NCBI GenBank assembly: GCA_963989385.1
Contig: OZ022512.1
Location: 24,759,899 to 24,823,898 of the forward strand
Direction: 5' to 3'
Length of the DNA: 64,000 bases
Origin: Ctena decussata
Taxonomy: Eukaryota > Mollusca > Bivalvia > Lucinida > Lucinidae
Positions within the stretch are counted from its first letter, which is position 1; each line of letters opens with the position of its first letter. Of this stretch, positions 37,081 through 48,600 are shown piece after piece. Both the position numbers and the translations under genes were made by a program. The notes beneath the pieces are model-generated. The model searched no databases. It saw nothing but the letters and a program-made list of their open reading frames with translations, and had not been told where the DNA came from.

Positions 37081-37692
37081 CCATTCAGTAGTCCTCTACA
37101 GATGTCACTTTTAGTTTGCTACCGCCACCGTTAAAAGAATCATAGAGCTCTGGAATATCAGTATCCCACGTTTATGGCACAGATCTAAATATTTTGTGTG
37201 GGATATTTTTCCTTCTTTCAATCCAGCATGTGCATGACCGATAGCGTTTACTAGGCATTTTTAATCTGACAATTATGCGTAACGACTCATGAGCATGCTA
37301 TTTTACCGATTTTTCATGCGGACTGCTCGGTTTCGACACATGAAAATGCAAGCCTCTAACAGCTCCGCCCAGTCTTTCATCAAAGGTAACTTTAGAAACT
37401 AGGCAAGTATTCCCTTTTTAAAAAAGGAACTTTATTCCAAAGCCTGTTGTTTTGTGAAATCGGCTTCCTATAGATACTGTTCTTTTTTTTTTTTTTTTTT
37501 TTAAATATCATGAAGGCTTGACTCAATCAAATTGAGAGTGAGCAATATAAATCACCATAGGCCATAAGAAAATAAGATCTTTGTTTACCTTGCTTTTATT
37601 TGATGACCTAACTAACAATAACACTTTCGTCTTGTTTTCTAATTTCACTAACATACTTTCAGATCTCACTAGAAGATTCCGCAGTTCATATA

Positions 37693-37792
37693 TGTAGGTA
37701 GGTAGGTGGGTGGGTGGTTGGGTGGACGGACGGACGGACGGACGGACGGACGGATGGCCGGCCGGCCGGACAGACAGACAGACAGACAGATC

Positions 37793-37840
<48 letters not shown>

Positions 37841-37865
37841 CAGATAGATAGATAGATAGATAGAC

Positions 37866-37925
<60 letters not shown>
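37693..37925. repeat. Compound tetranucleotide microsatellite
   Basis: Successive blocks GTAG, GTGG, GACG, GCCG, GACA and GATA; adjacent blocks differ by one base in the unit. The last block is over 120 bp of GATA with two GACA interruptions. Confidence 0.95.
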
Positions 37926-37927
<2 letters not shown>

Positions 37928-38114
37928 GCTATGAAATCCAATTCTGTTCCGTTCTGTCTTCTTAATTTCCCTCCGCTCATTTCGAATTCTTCGGAGCCCC
38001 TCAAATGAGGTAGTTATTGGCCTTATGACTTTTGAGGTCAGTTTGGTGGTGTTTCATATACATGTGACGTCCAATATATACCTGATATACCTATGTCGAC
38101 ATCTCCTCAGGCCC

Positions 38115-39150
38115 TCTTGCTTCTTCTGATGCATTCTGGTTGTAGATTCTAATGTCTCTGGTACTTTGCCCGGGTGCGTCTCAGGATGGACTGAACTTTG
38201 TCGGGTAGTCTCGCCAAAACCGGTTTCCCCGGCTTTTGAACGCGTTTAGGGAGGGTGCATTTACAATGTACTCGGTCAGGAAGTTATCGACTACTCAATT
38301 TGAGAAAGTATAAGCGGAATCTTTTCTTAAAGAGTTTTAATGAATGTCCTTAAGTTGTTGTATGTCTGTTCAAAGTAAATAATCTATCTCTGTCAACCTT
38401 ATCAATGTCATGCATTATTTTATAAACCTGGATCATATCAGATCTATCTCTCCTTTATTCTAAAGATGGTAACCCTAGAGCTTTTATTCTTTCAGGGTAG
38501 GTTAGATGTATACATTTAACTAATCTTGTAGCACGACGTTGCACAATTTCAATCTGTATTTTATCCTTTTTATACATGGGCAACCAGATTCTTATCAGCC
38601 CCACTGGAAACCTTACTTTCTGGTACATATTCTTCTACTAATTTGATAAGTTTGTAAGTATTTCCAATGCTTCTGGTAGGCTAAGCCCCATCAAAGTATG
38701 TACCCAATGTGTTTCTTGTAATGTGTTTGTAATTTTTCTACAGTTCCCTTCAAAAAAAAGTTCAGCATTTTAGATGAAGAATTACAAGATTCAGTGTAGC
38801 AGTTATCAGTAAATTCTAAGAACACATGATCACTTTTACCAAGACCAGGCTTGTATATCAGATGGCTAACATGTTTTCCTCATTGGTAAAAATCAAATCT
38901 AAGACACTTGGAACATTTTGGGATCTGTATCTTGTAGGTTCCTTCACATGTTGAAATAAAAAAAAGTCTCTCAGACATCCTAAAAACAAGATAGATATAT
39001 GATATTCATTCTCAAAGGTGCACATTTTATGTTTCAAATGCATTTCACGGATAGTGTTGGGGATTCTGTATATGCATCCTATGATAAGTTTATCATGTAA
39101 AATTATCTTACACCAGACTGACTCCTGAAAATTTCTTACTTGCACTTCTT
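38115..39150 (-). pseudogene. Decayed non-LTR retrotransposon (Jockey/CR1-like)
   Basis: On the minus strand, 39145-38860 retains an endonuclease-domain end (GCIYRIPNT ... PSVLDLIFTNEEN) and 38600-38150 the C-terminal region (IEIVQRRATRLVKC, YPERIKALGLPSLE, then DLIQVYKIMHD-like sequence with stops). Most of the reverse transcriptase between them is deleted. Frameshifts and stops show it is dead. Confidence 0.7.
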
Positions 39151-39291
39151 CAATCGCAGGGATACTTTCTTAAAAAAGCGATTGTTTACATCTCTTAACT
39201 GGTTCTCTATATCAAAATTGTACTAATTCAATTTCTACAGCTCATTTCTTAATCTGCAAAGGTTATTAAACTCTTGTTTATCGCTCTTATC

Positions 39292-39838
39292 TTAAAGGTA
39301 GGTTCCTGTACTTTGGAATGCATCATAATTTTAATGAACTTTCATCCAAGTTGTTGGAAAGCACTTATAAAAGGGAATTAATAAGTTTCACTAAAAAGTG
39401 TAAATCAAAAAAATTTTAGAAAAGATGTTTTGCAAGGGATTTCCTAACTCTGCTTCGCACACCAGTTAGCGCTATTTTTAGTTCGCGCCAAAAATAGATA
39501 ACACAGCTGATGTCATGCTGCATTGCATTTTGGGATAGTTTTAACCCATCTGCCCTGCCAGGACCTCTAGGAGAGCTCACGTCAAGGGAAAATTGACCTT
39601 TGGAGAATGGCATCAGAAATTGCGCACTTATAGGCATAATAAACATAGTTATTTTTAGAACTGGAATTCCAACAAAAGAAAATAAACCAAAAGAGAAAAC
39701 GACTATTTTCTTCATCATCTGACGAGTTTCTCAGTAGCAACAAATTCAGAAAAATAAGAGAATTCAATACTGCTTAGAAAAAGACGAAATTATTTTGTGA
39801 ACATAACTGACAACGCTAGCCCAGGAACCTACCTTTAA
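39292..39838. mobile_element. MITE with TTAA target duplications (piggyBac-type)
   Basis: TTAA at 39292-39295 and 39835-39838 flank perfect termini aggtaggttcctg ... caggaacctacct. About 540 bp, non-coding. TTAA duplication is the signature of piggyBac transposases. Confidence 0.75.
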
Positions 39839-40431
39839 ACATCAGACAGCTAACAGCTTAAAACAGCTGGATTGCAGACGTTTGTTTTCCTAAGCTTTTA
39901 CACAGAAGACTAACTATTAGAGGAGCTGCATGACTGTGATTCCATATAGAAAGACTGCAATCCAAGCTTAATACTGTCTTCCGATACGACTGGAGAGGAA
40001 AACAGTGAACAAGCTGGATTAAAAGGGCAAAACCGGTAACCGGAATATAAAGAAGAAGACTTGACCGACAGACTTTCAAATGCAGATGTTGGCAATGCCG
40101 GACATACTTGAAGCACCATTTTTTCTATGGTGCAAGTACATTTTTGTATGCGGAAAAGCTGCTTAGCATGTGCTGCTCAGAATATGAGCAGTATGTTGGG
40201 ATTAATCATTAAATACTGCATAATGCATATCATGACATACAGACTTTGATTTGATGTCTTTAGTCTCATTTGTTCTAGAGACACCTTATGGCACAGTTTA
40301 CGCCATGAGCCCTTGAGTTTCTCTTCCTCCATAGTTTGCCTTACCAACAGCTATTACCATTACTCACATCTTTATGCATTATTCAATGCATTCATTTTTA
40401 TTTTAATTTTTATATTAAGTAGTAGTACTAT

Positions 40432-40858
40432 TGTGACGGTATAAGGTCACGGATATAAATAGATATGCAAATTACAAACTCGGTAGTTTGTGATCGAGTA
40501 AATGTTGGGGTATATAAGCAAATAAACCGCCCTTGGTGGGTGAGCATGCTTTTCCACTGACGGGGTTTGTTTGCAGGTCGGCCCACGTTACATTTGGTGG
40601 CAGCGGTGGGATAAGGTCAACTGCCAGACCGGAGTTGCCTTACCCATGTCATTCCCAGGCCAAGTCTCGGGACGAGACTTCTCGGAGGGGGAAGTAATGT
40701 GACGGTATAAGGTCACGGATATAAATAGATATGCAAATTACAAACTCGGAAGTTTGTGGCCGAGTAAATGTTGGGGTATATAAGCAAATAAACCGCCCTT
40801 GGTGGGTGAGCATGCTTTTCCACTGACGGGGTTTGTTTGCAGGTCGGCCCACGTTACA
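40432..40858 (+). mobile_element. Complete miniature LTR retrotransposon (TRIM)
   Basis: Two 161-bp LTRs (40432-40592 and 40698-40858), three differences between them, tgtgacgg...cgttaca ends. The 105-bp interior begins tttggtggcagcggtggga, a primer-binding-site context common in Gypsy elements, and ends in the purine tract ggagggggaag. A ctat duplication lies at 40428-40431 and 40859-40862. The LTR includes a TATA-like ggtatataagc and aataaa. No protein is coded. Confidence 0.92.
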
Positions 40859-41983
40859 CTATTTTAATGTGTCCTAAGCTGGTCTGCTAAAGCTAGATTT
40901 TATTGCCAGAATTACCATAAAATCCTAAGTGCATGTATTTGGACTGACAGGGTTTACCAAACAGTGCTATCCCAGATCAGTCTGCTGCTTAAGAAGAAGC
41001 AGTCTGATCGTGGTCCTGGTCTGATCCTGGTTCCTGGTGAATGATTGTCCTTGGACGTATCACCAGTAAACAATTCTGATACACTATGCTGAACCAGGTA
41101 TTGCTGAAACATTTGTTCCCTGTCCACGTTTAACAGTCTGCATTTCACTTAACAAAATCTGGGTTTGCATTGAGGCACCTACACTATTCCTTATTCCTTA
41201 TATTCCCTTGCTGCAGCTGGCTAAGTGATTCTAGGGGAAATATTTGAGGTCATTCAACTGATAAATGGCAGAGTCCTGGGGCAAATGATTATCATCAAAT
41301 TACACATATTTGTAATGGTTTTCGCAAAAATTTTAGAGGAATGATTCTTATCATACTTTTAACTTATATACATTATATACATGTAATAACGGTTTATAAA
41401 AATCTGTAAACATTCTCTTTAACATACAGGAGAAACCTCTACCGGGGGTAAAATCAGAACTAAAACATGAATAGCCTTGGAGTTTGAACTCTTCAATATA
41501 AACTGTGTGAGAAAATCTGGGCTCCGAAGCCGTAGAACATGCTCGTTCGCCAAGAGATGGCTTTTAGACAACTTTTCTTCTGTTTTGTTTCAATTCTCGT
41601 AACGACGTTCCACAACTTGTCTTTTTGACCTGTTTGAACATTATAAGACAGCATGGAATAGAAATAGTTCTGGGCTTGCGGTGTTTTGTAGGACCCAGTG
41701 GATTGAATGTATTTTAGTTTTAAATATTATATTCATATGAAAAGTCACAGATAACTAAACTCCATTCTTAAGTAACAGAAAATAATAAAAATTACTATAT
41801 TTAAGATAGACATGTAGGGATAACGGACGAACAGATTCTGATAACTATTTTTCTACGTGTATGAATAATTTTAGTGTTGTTCGGTCCAGGAAGTTGTAAA
41901 CACGGTCAAAAGATTTTGAGTCAACAGACAAAATAGACGAGAAAACATTTTCTTAGACTTACAAAAAGTGGGGACTGATAAAT

Positions 41984-42167
41984 ATGAATATATTATCATG
42001 TTTTTGTTTTGTTAGTGTGCTGTGTTGTGTGTCAGGGGCAGGCACAACAAAGGGGCCAGACACAAACGGTTCTTCAGAAGCCCCTCCACCCACTTCAGCA
42101 CCCGCTGTAGTCACAACGAAAACAAGTCAGCCTGTATCGACCACACCGGCTTTATCTCCTAAAGAAC
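41984..42167 (+). CDS. PTTG1IP: PTTG1IP exon 1: signal peptide and Ser/Thr/Pro stretch
   Basis: Residues 1-61 plus one base. Starts MNILSCFCFVSVLCC, a hydrophobic signal sequence with likely cleavage after Ser17-Gly18. Then SSEAPPPTSAPAVVTTKTS and similar. Donor C|gtaagt. The open frame continues to 42226 by read-through, but phase with exon 2 places the end at 42167. Confidence 0.85.
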
Positions 42168-42587
42168 GTAAGTTTGTTGGCTCAGAACATATACACATGA
42201 ACATGAAAGTTTGGGATACTGAGTAAGACGTAGTTTTATAGTCTCCTGGTGACTGATTGTCCTTGAACGTATCCCTAGTCCGGTAACGGGTCGTTTCGGC
42301 CTTATTCCCGTTCGGCCCCGGGTCGTTTCTGCCTTATTCCCGTTCGGCCTGGGTCGTTTCGGCCCGATTTCCGGGGTGGGTCGTTTCGGTCCAATTTTAG
42401 CGGGTCGTTTCGGCCTGACTTTTTTCCCACAGTTGTAATAGACAAAAATGTGTCTTTATCCCAGTCATATGAATCTATCCATCTGGCCTGCAGATATATC
42501 ATATATCTATCTATCTGAATGGCTTTGTATGTATGTATCTGGACTGCATATCTATCTATCTATCTATCTATCATATCTATCTATCTA

Positions 42588-42627
<40 letters not shown>

Positions 42628-45600
42628 GTAATCTATCCGATGACAGGCGAGACACACCAGTGTTACATAATTTGTTTTCCACTTAATCTCTTCCTTTGAT
42701 GCCTAATTATCTTTATCGGTTGCCAATTAGTAATGTTTGTACTGTCACTGGTTCTTTAATTACTTAATTACCTATTTTCAAATGTTTTAACTACCCTGTT
42801 TGCTCATTAATTCAGAGGTGTGAAAATTATTTCATTGTAAATAAGTTCTTGAAAGGCGGGGTTTTAAAGAGAAAAGATTTCTTTAATTGCCAAAGACAAG
42901 AAGAGATCGGATTTTTATTGTCTGGAAGAATGTCTTTTACGTGCCGACAATGAGGTATTCTCCCCAGCATCACAACCTTGGAAAAATAGTAATTACTAAA
43001 TAATTAAGGCAGAAACAACTCACCCATAAAATCGGGCCGAAACGACCCACCTCTGAAATTGGGCCGAAACGACCCACCTAATTGGGCCGAAATGGCTCAC
43101 CCCGGGAATCGGGCCGAAGCGACCCAGGCCGAAGGGGAATAAGGCCGAAGCGACCCGGATTCCCTAGTCCTGATTACGTTCCGCTATACTTCACTACAAC
43201 AGCCTTGTAGTAAGACAGAATGTAAGTTTGCTGGCTCAGAACGTATATATGAACATGAAAGCTTGGGATACTGAGTATGACCTAGTTTTATAATCCTGAG
43301 ACTTGTGCAGTTACTTTCCACCAGGTTAGGGAGAAGCTCAAATGGAGCTATATAGCCCGATCGAGCTATATAGTCCGATCGAGGTATAAAAATGAGTGGA
43401 AATTAATGCATTTTTGCTTCTGCATTGCACTGAAGCTGAACTGCAGAATTTAATATGAACAACAGTATAAAGGGTGACAAACCTTTTATGATTTTGTAAA
43501 AAAATTGAACTTCCACCGTTGCGTTTTATGCAAATTGAGGAAAATTTAAATACAAGAATATCTTTGAGATGTCCCCTCAAACTGGACAGATATATCCACT
43601 TCTGTGTCATGGTTTACATGTCAGCTACACTGGGATCATCTCAGAGGTGTCATTGAACTGCAGTTAAACTTAACTACTTATAATTTATAGAAATGTCAGG
43701 GGAATGGGAAGAAACATGTTTACATAAACATGTGGTTCTTTCACAAAAATGCAGAAAAGTCAAATTGCTTTGCATTCCAACATGATTTTCATCAATATTG
43801 AAAGCACAGTAATCAAAATTTTGCAATTACATTTAAAATGGATTCAGGTGAAGAATCTTCAAATTATAATGCAATTTCTATACCTCGATCGGGCTATATA
43901 GCTCGATCGTGCTATATAGCTCCATTTGAGCTTCTCCCTAACCTGTCCACTATGCTATGTACACTACAACGGCTGTGTAGGAAGAGAGTGCACAATGGTT
44001 ATCTGAAAATGGTCTTATAGTTTTATATTTATAAAACTTACAACTCTCTTATTTCATATTTCATTTTCTATTCATATTTTTATTCTGACATTTTCATTTC
44101 TACTTTCATTTTCATTTCAAGGATAGTGATATTTCATCTACCAACTACTTAAACCCTGAGCAAACACTTTTGGTCAAGTCTGGAGAAAACAACAGCTGAG
44201 TAATATACAGAGGATCTTACACTAGTGGTCATTTTATATGAAATTTATGAAACGAGCCTTTGGCGAGTTTCATAAATTTCATATGAAATGGCTACGAGTG
44301 TAAGATTCTGTTTATCATATAGCGCTTAAAAATGGGATTTTATCCCCTTCAAAATGAATGCTTTTTCAATAAGAAAATGCGTTGTTGACACGGATGTTGT
44401 CAATGACATGTGTACGCGCCAAAGTGTTATTACACATGTGGTCATATGATTTTTATGACACAACATTATCCACTGAATAACAGCAACTTCATATGATAAA
44501 GATCAATATGAAACCTTAACCCTTTAAAATCTCCACACAATTGTCTCCACTTTGCTAGATTGAACTGAATTTTCCACTTTCCATTGGCATCCATTTGGTT
44601 TGACAGGATCCATGACATTTCGTCTTTAAGAAAGCCATTTTGTCTAAAAGCCATTTCGTCTAATGACCATTTTGTCTAAATGCCATTTTGTCTAATAGAC
44701 ATTTTGTCGGATACGACAATTTGTCTAAATTTCATATAAAAATGTCTAAATACGTATAAAATTCGTTTAAATTTCGTCTTAAACATAATTTATATGGCAA
44801 ATATTTTTGGAACATCAGTTTTATTCACATATCAATTCAAAGACATTGAAATGTCCTGTAGTTTAGTAGCTCAAGTTATAGCTAGTCCCACGCAGGTAAT
44901 CAAGCACAACGCCATGTATTGTATAAAGTTGATAAAAGTGTACTGGTGCTATAGAGAAGGTTTCATCACCATACCATAGTGTACTCTTGGCCAAATACTT
45001 AAAACCTGAATCAGTGCCAAGAATAATGACCCGAATCTTTCCATCTGCATCAATAGTTCTGTCACTTAACAAAAAGCTCTCCCCTTTAACAGTCTTACAA
45101 ATGACAAGTCCAGGTCAAGAAGACATTTTGACAACTCTGGTAGTTTCTTTCTGCGCTGTCTTTGGATTTTTCTCTCAGGGGCGACATTTCGTCTAAAAAA
45201 TCTTAAAATTATTTTCGACCAAATGTCACACCCGGCTAATTTTTTAGACGAATTGTCCATTAGACAAATTGTCCATTTGACGAAATGTCTATTAGACAAA
45301 TTGTCATTTTGATGAAATGGTCATAAGAAGAAATGACATTTCGTGCACCGGTTCGACAAAAGTCGGTAAATATAAAATTGATAATTAATTTTAAAAGAAA
45401 CTAAATAATTCAATAGAAGCAGTCTGTAGAAACACCATACAATGTAGTATGTTGGACACATATGTATTTTTGGGAAAAGAAACATTTAATATTCAGGGGT
45501 TTCATTAACTTTTTCGGCACCCGGTGAAGACAAAGTAAGAGGGTGATTTTATATGTTTTTCATGATTTCCAAAATATAGGCAGGGAACAAGGCCTGAGTA

Positions 45601-48600
45601 GAAGGGGAAAATCCCCGCCTACGGCCTCTTGATGACACCCCTAAATATGTGATGTGTAGTTAGTTCTATACACATGTAATCAATGGTAAGAATTATTCCC
45701 ATCAATTCTATATTAATTTTGTTACTCCAAGGAAAAAAATTCTTGCATACGGCCAAAATGAAAAAGTCTCTAGTTTCCGCTTACCCTACAGAACCTATGT
45801 GTTTGGGGCCTACTCAAACTTTTTTATGGCCTTATGGGATTTTAAAGTCTATTTTTAGGCTATTTTAAAGGATTTTTGTACATTTTGCATACAAAAAAGT
45901 TTTAAGAGAAAAAAAAGGTTGACTACCAGCCGACCTTAAAAATTTTGGAGACGTAACTGGAAACAAGACATATTTTTCTTTTGGCCTTAGGCTGCTGTTG
46001 CATTATGGGATTTGTATGGATTAGAAGCCATTGACACTAATACCACAGTATCCGAACTGACTGTACCCTACTCCGGATATATCTGGCGTGTATACCGAGA
46101 TGACACAATCTCGCTTATAACGTGTAGTCGGAAATCGGTGTGTTTGGACTTTTAATCAAGCATATACTGCGTAATTCATAGTTGTTCTGCTTGGATAACA
46201 CCAGAGAGGTAGGTTTATATTTATGTTTTCTTCGCTAAAATATTTTATTGCCTTGAATGATAATAAACTCCCTGCCGCTACAGGAATTTTATCCTGCACA
46301 GACAAATGCAACGCGAGCCTGTGGTGAGAAAAACACAGTTATTATCCTGTTATTTAAACAAACAGACTTTAGATTGCTTGCGCCTTCGGATTCTTAAAAG
46401 ACTTTTATCAGATGTATGTGAAAAAGGTTGAAAATGGTGTTCAAATCAAGCCCCTCGGGAAGTAAACACTGAACGCCTTACTACCGATCTAGTGTACGCC
46501 TTGCTAAGAGTAAACGATGAAGTAACTGTACGCCTAACTACAGATGAGCTATGTTGCCCTTGTAAATTTACAAAGCAATGAAGGCCCTGATTAGATGCCT
46601 GATTGCTTCATACTTTTATTTTGTTAATGTACTTTCTTAACAAACATGATAACTGCCTTTTTAAGGAGTTTGGTACCAAAGTGTGTTCAGAGTATTTTTT
46701 TATTATTATTTCTGTTAAATAAAAGAATATAAAAACAATTCAGGTTAGATTCCTTCCTTCGTAAACATTTCAACTGACATCTTCTCTGCCCAGAACGAGT
46801 ACTCGGGTACCCTATTTCGGTTTGGGACCAGCTCTTAGGGTACAAATTTACTAATCTTTACCTGAATGCTTATTGTTATGTAAAGTATAATTATTCTATG
46901 TCACTATTTTATTTCTACTACTATAGTTTGACATCCTAGGGATCTATTGTAGTTGCGATACGTTGTTTCTGTCGAGTCCTCATCTCTAATTCACCATAGG
47001 TCTTATCCGTGATTTGTTTGTTTCTTTAAATAATTCATCGATGGATTAGAAAACCTCATGCGGACCAAACACCTTACTAAAAATTTGGAACCACTGAAGA
47101 AGCAGAGGGCGAGGATTTGAATCCAATAAAACAAGCATTCCGCGGAATGCGGTGTCTCGCCTATGTGCGATTTGTCATAAAATAAAGCTAAACATGGAAA
47201 CAAAGATAACACCGCTGATGACACCAGAAAAGTAATACCAATACTCAATATTGATGTTGCTTTTGAGCTTTACTCTTCCTGATGTATGCATGACCCAAGT
47301 TTCATGGCTCTAGCCCAACTGCGAAAACTCGACAAAAAATTGCTTAGACTGTAAAACGTAAAAAGTAGCTCAAGACAGTATTTATAGTTATCTTTGAGCT
47401 TTACTCTTGCAGATGTAGGCATGGCCCAAACTTCTTGGTTCTAGCCCTTGTAGTACATGCAGACCTAAACGCGAAAACTTGTAAAAAAATACGAAGTCAG
47501 TGTACCGTAAAATGTTGGGCAAGATTCAATATTGTTTGTAGCTTTGAGTTTTTCTCTTCATGATGAAAGCATGGCCCTAGTTTCATATCTATAGCCTTTA
47601 TACTTATTGAGAAATTAACCTAAACGCGAATGCTTGACCAAAAATTGCAGGTCAGTAAATCGTAAAATGTAGGTCAAGACTCATTAGTAATGGTAGCTAT
47701 CAGCTATAGACTTTCAGGTGTAAACAAGTTTCATGGCTCTAGCCCTTACACTTCTTGAAAAATGAACCAAAACGCGAAAAATCTACCAAAAATTGAAAAA
47801 TCAGGATTTTGTAAAAACTTGTTCAACACTCAGTACTATTGTTACTTTGAGTCTTGTTCCTGTAGATGTATGCATGGCCCAAGTTTCATGGCTTAACCCC
47901 TTATCGTTGTTGAAAAACGGACCTAAATGCGAAGCTCGACAAAAATGCAAAATCGGTGAACCATAAAGTGAACGTCATGACTCATAGTTGATGATAACTT
48001 CAAGCTTTACTCACCCAAATGTATATATGACACAAGTTTCATGGCTCTAGCCCTCATAGTTCTTGAGAAACTGAGCTAAACGCAAAAACGCAATAAACGT
48101 TTACGTTGACGACGACGCCGCCGCCGACGACACGGAAAAGCAATACAGAATGATGTGTCGCCTCTCCTGCGCAGGCGAGACAGCTAATTTAAGCGCCATC
48201 CCCTGCCCCCCATTAATCTGTTTCTGACCGTTCCAAGGCTTCTGTTGTGTTTCTTCAATTTTAGATCTTCCTATGTCCGCTTGCCTAGGGTCATCTAACA
48301 ATATGGTAACCTGTATAGATGGCTTGGTAGCTTACTGTTTTGTTTTGTAATTTAAAATAGAAAATAGGTAACAATAGAAGTTACTGGTGTTTTTAGTTAC
48401 GGTACCTGTCAGGAAAACAGCTATTCATTTGATATACCGTGCGTGAACTTTTGTCCATTTGTGTATACACGGTATTTATGCAAATTTACGTAAACGAAAG
48501 TACACGTGACAGGTAAACAACTTTTTTCGAAATTTTTTTCTTAAATACATTTACAATTACTAAATATTTTACAGATCTGTTTCTAAAATGATATTTGGCA

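Larger units (their letters stand above)
33128..41983. promoter_or_regulatory. Divergent intergenic region between the two gene starts
   Basis: 8.9 kb. It holds MITEs, SINEs, microsatellites, a dead non-LTR element and the TRIM described separately. 34290-34990, 36010-36980, 37100-37680 and 40860-41980 show no coding exon or clear repeat that I can support. No TATA box or other core-promoter motif could be assigned with confidence to either gene. Confidence 0.4.

Noticed and set aside
42168..42226. Read-through end of PTTG1IP exon 1 as an 80-residue secreted protein
   Set aside because: The gtaagt donor and phase-matched PSI exon downstream show that 42168-42226 is intron. A short read-through product cannot be excluded.
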